Origin: Duganella callida
GTDB lineage: Bacteria; Pseudomonadota; Gammaproteobacteria; Burkholderiales; Burkholderiaceae_D
Assembly (NCBI RefSeq): GCF_004614165.1
Contig: NZ_SPVG01000146.1
Coordinates: forward strand, 1 to 64,000
DNA length: 64,000 nt
Reading direction: 5' to 3'
Shown: in pieces, positions 28,017 to 37,760 of the stretch
Layout of the letters: each line of letters starts with the position of its first letter
Numbering within the stretch: the first letter of the stretch is position 1
Program-made: the position numbers and the translations under genes
The notes under the pieces: model-generated
Databases searched by the model: none
Told to the model about the DNA's origin: nothing
What the model saw: only the letters and a program-made list of their open reading frames with translations

Positions 28017-28658
28017 ATGAACGCATTCCATCCACGTCCCATACGTATCCTTCTGGCAGATGACCACTATCTGATGCGCGAAGGCGTGCGCCTGATGCTC
28101 GACACCGCGCCGGACATGCAACTGGTGGCCAGTGTCGGCGACGGCGCCGCGGCCATCGATGCATTCAAACAGACCATCCCCGATGTCACCCTGATGGACT
28201 TGCGCATGGCCGGCGGCGACGGCCTGTCGGCGATCGCCGCGATCCGCCGCTATGCCTCGTTCGCCAAGGTGGTGGTGCTGAGCACCTATAACGGCGATGC
28301 CCTGGTCAAGCAGGCGCGCAAGGTGGGCGCCTCGGCATATTTGCTCAAGAGCATGTTGTCGGAAAACATGCTGGCGGTGATACGACTGGTGCACAGCGGC
28401 CAGCAATCGTGGCCGTCCGAACTGCAACCGTCCGCCGCCAGCGTCAAGGATGATCTGACGCCGCGCGAGTGTTCCATCATGCACCTGGTCGCGCGCGGCG
28501 GTTCCAATCGCGAAATCGCCCACGAGCTGGGCATCGGCGAGGAAACCGTCAAGACCTACATGCGTTCGATCCTGCCCAAGCTGGGCGCCAACGACCGTGC
28601 CCACGCGGTGGCCATCTGCATGCGCCGCGGCTACCTGGATCTGGCCGACCTGCCCTGA
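28017..28658 (+). CDS. NarL/FixJ-type response regulator
   Basis: A 213-residue regulator with a receiver domain (about 8-125) having acidic residues in LADDHYLMREG, the phospho-acceptor Asp61 in VTLMDLRMAGG and Lys111 in SAYLLKS. It is followed by a LuxR-type helix-turn-helix (about 147-205, LTPRECSIMHLVARGGSNREIAHELGI... ). It lies 60 bp downstream of the propeller kinase and is its obvious partner. A TATAAT (27962-27967) in the gap may allow separate transcription. The paralogous orphan kinase at 15368-18328 might also use it (inference). Targets are unknown. Confidence 0.9.
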   Translation: MNAFHPRPIRILLADDHYLMREGVRLMLDTAPDMQLVASVGDGAAAIDAFKQTIPDVTLMDLRMAGGDGLSAIAAIRRYASFAKVVVLSTYNGDALVKQARKVGASAYLLKSMLSENMLAVIRLVHSGQQSWPSELQPSAASVKDDLTPRECSIMHLVARGGSNREIAHELGIGEETVKTYMRSILPKLGANDRAHAVAICMRRGYLDLADLP

Positions 28659-28764
28659 TCAGCGATAAGCGGTCGATGCTGTCGAACCGGTGGCGGCAGG
28701 CGGCGACGCTTCCTGCTGTCGGTCTGAGCTATGATAGTGGCGAATCAACTTCCGAAGGCGTCCA

Positions 28765-29838
28765 ATGCTGAAAGCTATTGCCTCCCTCTCGCTGCTGCTG
28801 GTCCTGGGCAGCGTCCAGGCCGCCACTGCCAATTATCCCGCCCCGGTCGAGGGCGATTTCATCCTCAAGAATTTCCAGTTCGGCTCCGGCGAGAAGCTGG
28901 CCGAGTTGCGTATCCATTACCGCACGCTGGGGACGCCCGAGCGCGATGCGCAGGGCGTGGTCAGGAACGCTGTGCTGGTCACCCACGGTACCGGCGGCAG
29001 CGGCGCCCAGTTCCTGCGGCCGGAATTCGCCGGCGAGCTGTTTGCGCCCGGCGGCGTGCTGGACGCGACGCGCTATTACATCATCCTGACCGACGGCATA
29101 GGCCATGGCCAGTCGAGCAAGCCCAGCGACGGTCTGCATGCGCGCTTTCCACATTACGGCTACAACGACATGGTCGACGCCCAGCACCGCTTGCTGAAAG
29201 AAGGCCTGGGCGTGAAACATCTGCGGCTGGTGATGGGCACCTCGATGGGCGGCATGCAATCGTGGGTCTGGGGCGAACGCTATCCGCGCTTCATGGATGC
29301 GCTGATGCCGCTGGCCAGCGTGCCGGCGCAGATCTCCGGCCGTAACCGCATCTGGCGGCGCGTGGTCATCGACGCCATCCGCAACGATCCGGAATGGAAG
29401 GGCGGCGACTACACCACTCAGCCGCCGAGCCTGCGGACCGGCGAGCAAATGCTGTATCTGATGAGCAGCAACACCATCCAGCGTCAGGCGCAGCTGCCGA
29501 CCCTGGCCGCCGCCGACGCCGCGCTCGACAGCTACGTGGCGGCCGGCGTGAAAAGTACGGATGCCAACGACCTGATGTACCAGCTGCAGGCGTCGTATGA
29601 CTACGATCCGGCGCCGGGGCTGGAAAAGATCGAGGCGCCGCTGCTGGCCGTGAACAGCGCCGACGATCTGATCAATCCGCCCGAGCTGAATATCCTGGAA
29701 ACCGGCATCAAGCGCGTCAAGCGCGGCAGCGCGGTCGTGCTGCCGTACACCGATGCCACCCGCGGCCACGGCAGCCACACCATGGCGGCGCTGTGGAAGC
29801 AGTATCTGCAGCAGCTGTTGACGCTGAGCGCCAGGTAA
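28765..29838 (+). CDS. Secreted MetX-like alpha/beta hydrolase
   Basis: The 357-residue protein has a signal peptide (to about residue 22, VQAATA) and a homoserine O-acetyltransferase-like alpha/beta hydrolase fold. The nucleophile Ser is in VMGTSMGGMQSW, Asp in AVNSADDLINPPE and His in RGHGSHTMA. True MetX enzymes are cytoplasmic, so the export signal argues against a role in methionine synthesis and for a secreted hydrolase or acyltransferase on an unknown substrate. It appears to be transcribed alone; a TATGATAGT just upstream (about 28731) could be its -10 region. Confidence 0.85.
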   Translation: MLKAIASLSLLLVLGSVQAATANYPAPVEGDFILKNFQFGSGEKLAELRIHYRTLGTPERDAQGVVRNAVLVTHGTGGSGAQFLRPEFAGELFAPGGVLDATRYYIILTDGIGHGQSSKPSDGLHARFPHYGYNDMVDAQHRLLKEGLGVKHLRLVMGTSMGGMQSWVWGERYPRFMDALMPLASVPAQISGRNRIWRRVVIDAIRNDPEWKGGDYTTQPPSLRTGEQMLYLMSSNTIQRQAQLPTLAAADAALDSYVAAGVKSTDANDLMYQLQASYDYDPAPGLEKIEAPLLAVNSADDLINPPELNILETGIKRVKRGSAVVLPYTDATRGHGSHTMAALWKQYLQQLLTLSAR

Positions 29839-29885
29839 ATCCGCCGCGTCGGTTCGTTCCGGCGCCGGGGCGACCCGGCTGCCGC

Positions 29886-29914
29886 TTGACGCCTCCAGGG
29901 CTTGCGACTATATT
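29886..29914 (+). promoter_or_regulatory. Sigma-70 promoter of the TetR gene
   Basis: TTGACG (29886-29891) and TATATT (29909-29914) are spaced by 17 bp in an AT-rich island before the TetR gene. The expected start point near 29921 lies inside the inverted repeat at 29913-29938, a typical position for autorepression. Confidence 0.5.
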
Positions 29915-29938
29915 AATGACCTATAAGTAAGTTATTAA
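29913..29938. promoter_or_regulatory. Inverted repeat, candidate TetR operator
   Basis: TTAATGAC (29913-29920) and GTTATTAA (29931-29938) form an inverted repeat with one mismatch and a 10-bp spacer, overlapping the -10 region and start point of the TetR promoter. TetR-family repressors commonly bind such sites next to their own gene. Confidence 0.4.
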
Positions 29939-29951
29939 GATTACATCGCCC

Positions 29952-30590
29952 ATGCAAGCCTCTCAAGACACCAAGCCACGCTGGGAGCGGCGGAAAGACG
30001 CGCGGCCTCAGGAGTTACTGGCGGCGGCTTTGCACCAGTTTGTCGAACGCGGTTATGCCGCCACCCGTCTGGAAGACGTGGCCAGGCAGGCCGGTGTCTC
30101 CAAAGGGACTTTGTATTTATATTTCACCAACAAGGAAGAGCTGTTCAAGGCCGTGGTGCGCGCTAACATCGTCGCCACCATCGGCGCCGCCGAGCAGGCG
30201 GCCGCCGCCTTTGACGGTGCCAGCGCCGAGCTGCTGGCCACCGTGCTGATGACCTGGTGGACCGAGATCTGCGCCACGCCGCTGGCCGGCATCACCAAGC
30301 TGATGCTGGCCGAAGGCAACAACTTCCCCGAGCTCGCGCAGTTTTACAACGAGGAAGTGGTGGCCCGTGGCAGCAGCCTGATCACCCGCATCCTGGCGCG
30401 CGGCATCGAGCGCGGCGAGTTCCGCCCGCTCGACACCGTGGTCATGACCCAGGTGCTGGTCGCCCCGGTGATGATGCTGATGATGTGGACCCACTCCTAT
30501 ATGCCGACCTGCGACATGCCGGCCATCGCGCCGCAGGCCTTCATGGAGACCTTCATCGCCACCACCCTGCGCGGACTGAAGGCGGATTGA
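29952..30590 (+). CDS. TetR family transcriptional regulator
   Basis: A 212-residue protein with the TetR helix-turn-helix in residues 20-65 (LLAAALHQFVERGYAATRLE, then VSKGTLYLYFTNKEELFKAV) and an all-helical C-terminal ligand domain. The inverted repeat over its own promoter suggests autorepression. Downstream, after a 172-bp gap, come PIMT, rhodanese and TolC genes on the same strand. TetR proteins next to TolC efflux channels often regulate efflux, so the channel is a likely target. Confidence 0.88.
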   Translation: MQASQDTKPRWERRKDARPQELLAAALHQFVERGYAATRLEDVARQAGVSKGTLYLYFTNKEELFKAVVRANIVATIGAAEQAAAAFDGASAELLATVLMTWWTEICATPLAGITKLMLAEGNNFPELAQFYNEEVVARGSSLITRILARGIERGEFRPLDTVVMTQVLVAPVMMLMMWTHSYMPTCDMPAIAPQAFMETFIATTLRGLKAD

Positions 30591-30762
30591 CCGCCCATGT
30601 GTCCCGATTTTTCCATCCAGCTTGCCGTTTTGGTAGGTTCAGCCCCCCAAATCTGCAGACTGTCGCAATTTCCCTCGCGCCGGCCATTGAATCGTTAATA
30701 TGTGCCTCGTCGCCAGTTCAACGATAAAATGACGGATTCTCCATCCCGACCTGAGTTACAAG

Positions 30763-31416
30763 ATGAATATCGAACAAGCCCGCTTCAACATGATCGAACA
30801 GCAAATCCGCCCATGGGACGTCCTGGACGCGGAAGTGCTGGAACTGCTGCACATCGTCAAGCGCGAGAATTTCGTGCCGGCCGCGCACAAGGCGCTGGCG
30901 TTTGCCGACATCGAAATCCCGCTGCCTGGCGGCGAAGTCATGCTGGCGCCGAAGATCGAAGCCCGTCTGCTGCAGGACGTGGCGGTGAAGAAGCATGAAT
31001 CGGTGCTGGAAGTCGGTGCCGGCTCCGGCTACATGGCGGCGCTGCTGGCGCATAAGGCGCGTCACGTGACCACGGTGGAAATCTCGCCGGAACTGAAGGC
31101 GCTGGCCGAGCAGAACCTGGCCGCCAACGGCGTGACCAATGTCACGGTGGAGCAGGGCAACGGCGCCCAGGGCTGGTCCAACGGCGCGCCGTTCGACGTG
31201 ATCGTGGTGTCCGGTTCGCTGCCGGTGCTGCCGGAAGCGCTGCTCAAGCAGCTGAAGGTGGGCGGCCGCCTGGCGGTCATCATCGGCGAGGCGCCGGCGA
31301 TGAAGGCGCAGCTGGTGACCCGTACCGGCGAAGCCGGCTACGACACCCGCACCCTGTTCGAAACCAACGTCAAGGCGCTGGCATCGGCAGTGGAACCGTC
31401 GAAGTTCAAGTTCTGA
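30763..31416 (+). CDS. Protein-L-isoaspartate O-methyltransferase family protein
   Basis: The 217-residue SAM-dependent methyltransferase has the PIMT N-terminal region (MIEQQIRPWDVLDAEVLELL, RENFVP) and motif I VLEVGAGSGYMAALLA. PIMT repairs isoaspartyl residues in aged proteins. The group found next to tolC in betaproteobacteria is somewhat diverged from true Pcm, so repair activity is not certain. The rhodanese gene follows 7 bp after its stop and tolC about 90 bp after that. No strong ribosome site is seen before the ATG. Confidence 0.85.
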   Translation: MNIEQARFNMIEQQIRPWDVLDAEVLELLHIVKRENFVPAAHKALAFADIEIPLPGGEVMLAPKIEARLLQDVAVKKHESVLEVGAGSGYMAALLAHKARHVTTVEISPELKALAEQNLAANGVTNVTVEQGNGAQGWSNGAPFDVIVVSGSLPVLPEALLKQLKVGGRLAVIIGEAPAMKAQLVTRTGEAGYDTRTLFETNVKALASAVEPSKFKF

Positions 31417-31423
31417 GCCGGCC

Positions 31424-31747
31424 ATGCAGCAGATTTCTGCGCAAGACCTGGCCAGCTGGCTGGCCGACGAGGCGCGTCCCAACCCGGTGTTGCTGGACGT
31501 GCGCGAACAATGGGAAGTGGAGACCTGCCACATCGATGGCGCGCTCCACATCCCGATGAATACCATACCGGCGCGCATCGACGATCTGGATGAGGACGCA
31601 ACCATCGTCTGCATCTGCCATCACGGCGCGCGCAGCATGCAGGTGGCCGCTTACCTGGAGCATCACGGCTTCGGCAAGATGGTCAACCTGACCGGCGGCA
31701 TACACGCCTGGGCACTGCAAGTCGACAGCACGATGGCCAAGTATTGA
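31424..31747 (+). CDS. Rhodanese-like domain protein
   Basis: A 107-residue single rhodanese domain. It has VLLDVREQWEVETCHIDGALHIPM for the first signature and the active-site loop CHHGARS with catalytic Cys near residue 66. Such small rhodaneses move sulfane sulfur, for example from thiosulfate or persulfides. There is no export signal. It sits in the PIMT-rhodanese-tolC row, which is commonly conserved in this family of bacteria, though the link to efflux is not understood. Confidence 0.88.
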   Translation: MQQISAQDLASWLADEARPNPVLLDVREQWEVETCHIDGALHIPMNTIPARIDDLDEDATIVCICHHGARSMQVAAYLEHHGFGKMVNLTGGIHAWALQVDSTMAKY

Positions 31748-31833
31748 ACGGCCGCCGCGCTGCCGGCGGGCGCGGCGCCGAGGTGCAGTGTTTTTGATTT
31801 GTTTAACTTTTGATGACTCCAACGGAGACCGCA

Positions 31834-33177
31834 ATGCAGAAACCCCTTATCGCCGTGCTGATCACCAGCGCCTTCTTGACGCTCAACGCACAGGCGGCCG
31901 ACCTGCTCCAGGTGTACCAGCAAGCACTGGCCAACGATGCGACCTTCGCCAGCGCCCGCTCTTCGGTCAGCGCCGGTCAGGAACGCACGATACAGGGGCG
32001 TGCCGGCCTGCTGCCGAACATTTCGGCCAGCGGCAGCAATCTGCGCAATGAGGGCTACAACGCCGGCCCGGACCCGGTGTTCAACATCATGACCGACAGC
32101 CGCAACAAGCTGCACAGCAATGCCTACACCGTGTCGCTGACGCAGCCGCTGTTCAACTGGGATGCCTGGCAGACCTACCAGCAGAGCAAGCTGGTGCAGG
32201 CCACCTCGGAAGCCACGTTTTCACAGGCCCAGCAAGACCTGATCCTGCGCGTGGCGCAAGCCTATTTCGACGTGCTGACCGCGCAGGACAACCTGACCGC
32301 GACCCAGGCGCAGAAGGTGGCGACCACCGAGCAGCTGGCCTCGGCCAAGCGCAACTTCGAGGTCGGCACCCAGACCATCACCGATACCCATGAAGCCCAG
32401 GCCGCCTACGACCTGGTGGTGGCGCAGGAATTTGCCGCCATCAACGATCTGGACAACAAGCGCACCGCGCTGCAGGTGATTGTCGGCAAGGCGCCGGGCG
32501 AGCTGGCGCCGCTGCGCACCGGCGTGACCATCGAGCCGCCGTCGCCGGCCACCGTCGATCCGTGGATCAACTCGGCCGAAAGCCAGAACTATTCCGTGGT
32601 CGCCGCCGGCCTGAACCTGGAAATCGCCAAGCGCGAGATTTCGCGCAGCCGCGCCGGCCACATGCCGACCGTGAATCTGACCGCCAGCAAGAGCCACCAG
32701 TACACGACCGGCGTCAGCGGCATCGACGGCGCCGGCGGCAACACCACCAACAACACGGCGGTCGGCGTCAGCTGGAGCATTCCGCTGTTCAGCGGCTTTG
32801 CCGTGACCAGCAAGGTGCGCGAGAACATCGCGCTGGAAGACAAGGCCCGCAACGACCTGGAGGCGACCCGCCGCGCGGCGTCGCAGAACGCCCGCCAGGC
32901 CTTTCTCGGCATGACCAGCGGCCTGGCCCAGGTCAAGGCGCTGGAAGCGGCCGAGGTGTCGAGCAAGTCGTCGCTGGATTCGAACAAGCTGGGCTACCAG
33001 GTCGGCGTGCGTATCAACATCGACGTGCTGAATGCGCAAAAACTGCTGTATTCGACCCAGAAAGACCTGTCGAAAGCCCGTTACGACACCATCATGAACG
33101 GCCTGCGCCTGAAAGGGGCGGCCGGCGCGCTGAAGGAAGAGGATCTGGCGCCGATCAACGCGCTGCTGGTCCACTAA
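31834..33177 (+). CDS. tolC: TolC family outer-membrane efflux protein
   Basis: The 447-residue protein has a signal peptide (cleavage near NAQA-AD, residue 20) and the two-fold TolC repeat: long alpha-helical segments rich in Ala/Gln (AQQDLILRVAQAYFDVLTAQ, and a second NARQAFLGMTSGLAQVKALE). It would form the trimeric channel used by RND, MFS and ABC export systems. The start at 31834 follows ACGGAGACCGCA; an ATG at 31810 is less likely since it would bury the signal. It ends the PIMT-rhodanese-tolC row and is followed by a strong terminator. No pump genes are adjacent. Confidence 0.9.
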   Translation: MQKPLIAVLITSAFLTLNAQAADLLQVYQQALANDATFASARSSVSAGQERTIQGRAGLLPNISASGSNLRNEGYNAGPDPVFNIMTDSRNKLHSNAYTVSLTQPLFNWDAWQTYQQSKLVQATSEATFSQAQQDLILRVAQAYFDVLTAQDNLTATQAQKVATTEQLASAKRNFEVGTQTITDTHEAQAAYDLVVAQEFAAINDLDNKRTALQVIVGKAPGELAPLRTGVTIEPPSPATVDPWINSAESQNYSVVAAGLNLEIAKREISRSRAGHMPTVNLTASKSHQYTTGVSGIDGAGGNTTNNTAVGVSWSIPLFSGFAVTSKVRENIALEDKARNDLEATRRAASQNARQAFLGMTSGLAQVKALEAAEVSSKSSLDSNKLGYQVGVRINIDVLNAQKLLYSTQKDLSKARYDTIMNGLRLKGAAGALKEEDLAPINALLVH

Positions 33178-33201
33178 GCGGTCATCCACTTGTTACTCCC
33201 G

Positions 33202-33228
33202 CGCCGGCCTCGTGCCGGCGTTTTTTTT
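33202..33228 (+). terminator. Rho-independent terminator after tolC
   Basis: CGCCGGC (33202-33208), loop CTCGT, GCCGGCG (33214-33220), followed by eight T. A perfect 7-bp GC stem with a T-run 25 bp past the tolC stop. Confidence 0.9.
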
Positions 33229-33339
33229 GCCCGTATTATTGGTGAAAATTGCATAGTCATAGCAAGTTTCATGGATTTATTGGTTTATGACTCAAGAGCA
33301 TACTGACTCCATCGCAACCAACTTTGAAGGAGCAAGACC

Positions 33340-34074
33340 ATGAAACAAGTAGCTATCGTGACCGGCGCATCCCGTGGCATTGGTGCTTCCATCGCTCAAC
33401 GCCTGGCCAGGGACGGCTTTGCCGTGGTCGTCAACTACGCCGGCAATGCGGCCGAAGCCGGCAAGGTGGTCGACGCCATCGCCGCCGACGGCGGCACCGC
33501 CATCGCCATCCAGGCCGACGTTGCCAAGGCCGCCGACGTGCGTGCCCTGTTCGACCAGACCATCGGCCAGCTCGGCCGCGTCGACGTGCTGGTGAACAAT
33601 GCCGGCATCATGCCGCCGCAACTGCCGCACCTGGGCGCCACCGACGACGACACCTTCGACCGCCTGGTGGCCGTCAACCTCAAGGGCAGCTTCAACACCA
33701 TGCGCGAAGCCGCCGCCAAGCTGCAAAGTGGCGGCCGCATCATCAACTTCTCGTCCAGCCTGGTGGGCACGCTGCTGCCCGGCTACTCGGCCTACGTCGC
33801 CACCAAGGCCGGCGTGGAAGCCATGACCTCGGTGCTGGCCAAGGAACTGCGCGGCAAGAACATCACCGTCAACTCGGTGGCGCCCGGCCCGACCGCCACC
33901 GCGCTGTTCCTCGACGGTAAAACGCCGGAACTGATCGAACGCCTGGCCAAGATGGCGCCGCTGGAACGCCTGGGCCAGCCGGAAGACATCGCCGGCGCCG
34001 TATCCTTCCTGGCCGGTCCGGACGGCAGCTGGATCAATGGCCAGACGCTGCGCGCCAACGGCGGCATGGTGTAA
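33340..34074 (+). CDS. SDR family oxidoreductase
   Basis: A 244-residue classical SDR: TGASRGIG cofactor loop, VLVNNAG, catalytic Ser in FSSSLVG and YxxxK in YSAYVATKAGVEA, ending WINGQTLRANGGMV, the 3-oxoacyl-reductase-like tail. GAAGGAG stands before the ATG. The second SDR gene starts 10 bp after its stop, so they form an operon. The short upstream gap (33229-33339) is AT-rich and holds no regulator gene. The substrate is unknown. Confidence 0.9.
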   Translation: MKQVAIVTGASRGIGASIAQRLARDGFAVVVNYAGNAAEAGKVVDAIAADGGTAIAIQADVAKAADVRALFDQTIGQLGRVDVLVNNAGIMPPQLPHLGATDDDTFDRLVAVNLKGSFNTMREAAAKLQSGGRIINFSSSLVGTLLPGYSAYVATKAGVEAMTSVLAKELRGKNITVNSVAPGPTATALFLDGKTPELIERLAKMAPLERLGQPEDIAGAVSFLAGPDGSWINGQTLRANGGMV

Positions 34075-34084
34075 GGAGACCATC

Positions 34085-34990
34085 ATGAGCAAATCTATCG
34101 TTCTGGTAACCGGTGCGGGCACCGGCATCGGCCACCTCTCGGTCAAGGCGCTGGCGCGGGCCGGCCACACGGTGTATGCCTCGATGCGCGACATCCATGG
34201 CCGCAACGCCGCCAAGGTGCGCGAACTGCGCGACTGGGCCTTCGCCAATGGCGCCGACGTGCGCGCGGTGGAACTGGATGTGCTGTCGCAGGCCTCGGCC
34301 GATGCGGCGGTGGCCGCCATCGTGGCCGAGCGCGGCCGGCTGGATGTGGTGGTGCACAACGCCGGCCACCTGGTGATCGGCCCGACCGAGGCCTTTACGC
34401 CGGAGGAAATCGGCAAGGTGTTCGACACCAATTTCCTCGGCACCCAGCGCGTCAACAGGGCGGTGCTGCCGCTGATGCGCCGGCAGCAGCAGGGGCTGGT
34501 GTTGTGGGTCAGCAGCTCGACCACGCGCGGCGGCTTCCCGCCCTTCCTGGGGCCGTACGCGGCGGCCAAGGCGGCCATGGATTCGGTGGCGGTGACCATG
34601 GCGTATGAACTGGCGCGCTTCAATATCGAGACGTCGATCGTGGTGCCGGGGGCGTTCACTTCGGGGACCGACCACTTCGCCAACGCCGGCCATCCGGCCG
34701 ACGCCGCGACCAGCGCCGCCTACGATGCCCGCTACCACGGTCTGATGGACCAGGTCGGTGCGCGCCTGACCGCGATGATGCCGCCGGAGGCCGATCCGGC
34801 GGCGGTGGCGGACGAGATCGCCCGCATCGTCGGCCTGCCGCACGGCGCCCGTCCATTCCGCTCCATCATCGATTTTCCCGATGACGGCGTGACGGCGGTG
34901 ACCGAAGTGGCCGAGCGCGTGCGCGAAGAGTTTGCCGAACGTATCGGCATCGCCGACCTGCTCAAGCCGTCGCTGCCGGCCATGGACTAA
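34085..34990 (+). CDS. SDR family oxidoreductase
   Basis: A 301-residue SDR with TGAGTGIG near the start (SIVLVTGAGTGIGHLSVKAL), VVVHNAGHLV in place of the usual NNAG, and a YxxxK in GPYAAAKAAMDSV. It is longer than the partner gene because of a C-terminal extension (about 230-301), typical of SDRs that act on larger substrates. AAGGAGACC precedes the start. It is the second gene of the two-SDR operon. Confidence 0.88.
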   Translation: MSKSIVLVTGAGTGIGHLSVKALARAGHTVYASMRDIHGRNAAKVRELRDWAFANGADVRAVELDVLSQASADAAVAAIVAERGRLDVVVHNAGHLVIGPTEAFTPEEIGKVFDTNFLGTQRVNRAVLPLMRRQQQGLVLWVSSSTTRGGFPPFLGPYAAAKAAMDSVAVTMAYELARFNIETSIVVPGAFTSGTDHFANAGHPADAATSAAYDARYHGLMDQVGARLTAMMPPEADPAAVADEIARIVGLPHGARPFRSIIDFPDDGVTAVTEVAERVREEFAERIGIADLLKPSLPAMD

Positions 34991-35040
34991 AAGTCAAACA
35001 AGCGTTACCATGCGGGCTGTTCGTTAGTAAATAGTCAAAT

Positions 35041-35976
35041 ATGGCCCGCATGCGCTCTGCACTTTTCACCACACAACAATGGTTCGCGCTGGCCGCCGCA
35101 TTCGCGGGGCTGGCGCTGTTCGTCATGATCTGGCGCTGGGGCGGCACGGTCGAAGACTCGCTGGCCTACTTCAATACCGCCCGCTACCTGCGCGGCGAAG
35201 TGCCGTTCAGCGAACTGCGCGCGCCTTTCCCTTACCGTCTGCTGGCGCCGGCCTCGGCCGCCGGGCTGGCCGCCATCGTCGGCGACACCCGCCAGAGTTT
35301 TGCACTGGTCAACTGGTTGTACATGAGTGGCGCCGCGGTCCTGCTGGCGCTGACCATGCAGCGGGTGGGCGCGGGCCGCAAGGCCGCCCTGATCGCCGGC
35401 CTGCTGCTGATCCTGTCCGTACCGACGTTCTGGTACGCGCCTTATCTGCTGTCCGATCCGGCCGCCATCTGCATGCGCGCACTGTTCGTGCTGGCTGTGC
35501 TGTCGGGTCAGCCTTGGCTGGCTGCGCTGGCCGGGTTGCTGGCCACCGCCGTGCGGGAAGAGAATATCCTGCTGTTGGTCTGGCTGCTGGCCATGCGCCG
35601 CATCGCCGTGCCGCAGGGCCTGGCGGCGCTGGCGCTGGCCGGCACCTGGATACTGGCGGTACGTTGGTACTTGCTGCCGGGGCTGCCCAGCTATGTCTGG
35701 GCGCCCAGCATCGGCTCGGTGATCGCGGCGCTGCACGATGTGCGCTCGCTGGCCTCGATTGCGGCCGGCGTCGGCGTGGTGCTGCCGCTGGCGCTGCTGG
35801 GCATGCGCCGCGCGGCGCCGGCGCTGCAGCCGCTGAAATCGCTGCTGCTGCTGATGGCGCTGCCGCCGCTCTACGCCGCGCTGTGCGTGCGCGTCGATGG
35901 CCGCGCCGTGTGGAGCCTGTATCCGATGCTGATCCCGTTTGCCGCCGCGTATGTGGCGGGGCGGCTCAGGCGGTGA
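35041..35976 (+). CDS. Polytopic membrane protein of unknown function (possible GT-C-like)
   Basis: A 311-residue integral membrane protein with about eight hydrophobic segments, e.g. [37 protein letters not shown] and [16 protein letters not shown]. After the first helix the loop [18 protein letters not shown] resembles the first periplasmic loop of polytopic glycosyltransferases, which carries acidic residues, but no firm family can be given. There is no visible operon. Its end overlaps the convergent gloA gene by 11 bp. Confidence 0.7.
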   Translation: MARMRSALFTTQQWFALAAAFAGLALFVMIWRWGGTVEDSLAYFNTARYLRGEVPFSELRAPFPYRLLAPASAAGLAAIVGDTRQSFALVNWLYMSGAAVLLALTMQRVGAGRKAALIAGLLLILSVPTFWYAPYLLSDPAAICMRALFVLAVLSGQPWLAALAGLLATAVREENILLLVWLLAMRRIAVPQGLAALALAGTWILAVRWYLLPGLPSYVWAPSIGSVIAALHDVRSLASIAAGVGVVLPLALLGMRRAAPALQPLKSLLLLMALPPLYAALCVRVDGRAVWSLYPMLIPFAAAYVAGRLRR

Positions 35977-36379
35977 GGCCGGCGCCGGCGCCGTCGAAGC
36001 TGCGCTCGATCAGTTCGATCTTGTAACCGTCCGGGTCCGTGACGAAGGCGATCACCGTGGTGCCGCCTTTGACCGGTCCCGGTTCGCGCGTGACGGTGCC
36101 GCCGTTGGCCTTCACCGCTTCGCAGGCGCTGTAGATGTTCTCGGCCGAGATCGCGATGTGGCCATAGGCGGTGCCCAGGTCGTAGCTGTCGACGCCGTAG
36201 TTGTAGGTCAGCTCCAGCTCGGCGTGATCGGGATTCGCGCCATAACCGAGGAAGGCCAGCGAGTATTTGTACTCGGGATTGTCGCTGGTGCGCAGCAGCT
36301 TCATGCCGAGTACCTTGGTGTAAAAATCGATCGAGCGCTGCAGGTGTCCTACCCGCAGCATGGTGTGCAGTATGCGCAT
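35966..36379 (-). CDS. gloA: Lactoylglutathione lyase (glyoxalase I)
   Basis: The 137-residue protein matches nickel-type bacterial glyoxalase I. It begins [20 protein letters not shown] and carries the four metal ligands expected: His5, Glu in [11 protein letters not shown], His in YGHIAISA and Glu in GYKIELIER. It isomerises the methylglyoxal-glutathione hemithioacetal to S-lactoylglutathione in the cytoplasm. Length and motifs are normal. It overlaps the convergent membrane-protein gene by 11 bp. Confidence 0.95.
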   Translation of the reverse strand: MRILHTMLRVGHLQRSIDFYTKVLGMKLLRTSDNPEYKYSLAFLGYGANPDHAELELTYNYGVDSYDLGTAYGHIAISAENIYSACEAVKANGGTVTREPGPVKGGTTVIAFVTDPDGYKIELIERSFDGAGAGLTA

Positions 36380-36419
36380 CGTTAATCCTTGTGAGTGGTG
36401 AAACCGGACAAGGATTTTA

Positions 36420-37745
36420 TCAGCGGCTGGCGGTTTTTGCCGCCACCGGCGCCACGCGCCAGATGGTGTTGCCGACGTCGTCCGCCACCAGCAGCGCGCC
36501 CTGTTTGTCCACCGCCACGCCCACCGGCCGGCCCTGGGCCTTGTCTTCCTTGTTGAGGAAGCCGGTCAGGAAATCCTGCGGCGGTCCGGACGGCTTGCCG
36601 CCGCTGAACGGGATGAACACCACCTTGTAGCCGCTGTGCGGCTTGCGGTTCCACGAGCCGTGCTGGCCGATGAACACGCCGCCGCGATACGGCTGCGGGA
36701 ATAAGGTGTGGTCATAGAAGGTCAGGCCCAGGGAGGCGGTGTGCGCGCCCAGCGCGTAATCGGGCACGATGGCCTTGGCCACCAGCTCGGGCTTTTGCGG
36801 CGACACGCGCTTGTCGACGTGCTGGCCGAAGTAGCTGTACGGCCAGCCGTAGAAGCCGCCTTCCTTCACCGAGGTCATGTAGTCGGGCACCAGGTCGTTG
36901 CCCAGCTCGTCGCGTTCATTGACGGTGGTCCACAGCGTCTTGGTCTGCGGTTCCCAGCCCATGCCGTTGGCATTGCGCAGGCCGGAGGCGTACACCTTCG
37001 ACTTGCTGGTGGCGATCTCGAACTGCCAGATGGCGGCGCGGCCCTGTTCGGCCTCGATGCCGTTTTCGGCGACGTTGCTGTTGGAGCCCACCGTCACGTA
37101 CAGGAATTTGCCGTCCGGGCTGGCCGTGATGTTCTTGGTCCAGTGGTGGTTGATGGTGCCGGCCGGCAGGTCCATCACCTTGGTGCCCTGGGTGGCGATG
37201 CTGGTCTCGCCTTCCTTGTAGGGGAAGCGCAGCACGGCGTCGGTGTCGGCCACGTACAGGTTATTCCCCACCAACACCATGCCGAACGGCGAATTCAGGC
37301 CCTTGATGAATTCGGTCTTGGTCTGCGCCGCGCCCTTGCCGTCCAGCCCGCGCAGCAGGGTGATGCGGTTGGCCGACTCGGTCACCGCGCCGGCTTTTTT
37401 CTGCATGTGCTTCATCACCGCGCCCTTGATGCCCTTGGCGTCGTCCGGCTTGGGCGGCGCGTTGGTCTCTGCCACCAGCACGTCGCCGTTCGGCAGGGCG
37501 TAGACCCAGCGCGGATGGTCGAGATTGCCGGCGTAGGCGCTGACGCTGAAACCGGCCGGCGCCATCGGCTTCTGGTCCGCCGACCATGGCGCCGTGTCGG
37601 CCACGTTCACGGTCGGGATCAGTTTGCGGTCCGGTTCCGGCAATTGCGGATTGGGACCATAGCCGACCTGATAGGACTGGGCCGGCGCCAGTTGCGGCGC
37701 CAGCAGGGCGGTCAGCGTAAGGACGAGGGCGGTACGGTGCTGCAT
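36420..37745 (-). CDS. L-sorbosone dehydrogenase family protein (PQQ-type six-bladed propeller)
   Basis: The 441-residue protein has a signal peptide (to about residue 22, APA-QS) and a beta-propeller of the sorbosone/glucose dehydrogenase (GSDH) family. Typical segments are [74 protein letters not shown] and [18 protein letters not shown]. Members bind PQQ and oxidise sugars or aldehydes in the periplasm; the substrate here is unknown. It follows the small hydrophilic protein gene on the same strand (15-bp gap) and lies upstream of gloA. Confidence 0.87.
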   Translation of the reverse strand: MQHRTALVLTLTALLAPQLAPAQSYQVGYGPNPQLPEPDRKLIPTVNVADTAPWSADQKPMAPAGFSVSAYAGNLDHPRWVYALPNGDVLVAETNAPPKPDDAKGIKGAVMKHMQKKAGAVTESANRITLLRGLDGKGAAQTKTEFIKGLNSPFGMVLVGNNLYVADTDAVLRFPYKEGETSIATQGTKVMDLPAGTINHHWTKNITASPDGKFLYVTVGSNSNVAENGIEAEQGRAAIWQFEIATSKSKVYASGLRNANGMGWEPQTKTLWTTVNERDELGNDLVPDYMTSVKEGGFYGWPYSYFGQHVDKRVSPQKPELVAKAIVPDYALGAHTASLGLTFYDHTLFPQPYRGGVFIGQHGSWNRKPHSGYKVVFIPFSGGKPSGPPQDFLTGFLNKEDKAQGRPVGVAVDKQGALLVADDVGNTIWRVAPVAAKTASR

Positions 37746-37760
37746 GGTCGGGGACTCCTG

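Noticed and set aside
24852-28604. Very long minus-strand open frame (about 1250 codons) opposite the second kinase and its regulator
   Set aside because: It is rich in His, Arg, Gln and Ala with no domain motifs, and mirrors the codon bias of the intact plus-strand genes. It is an antisense shadow of GC-rich coding DNA.
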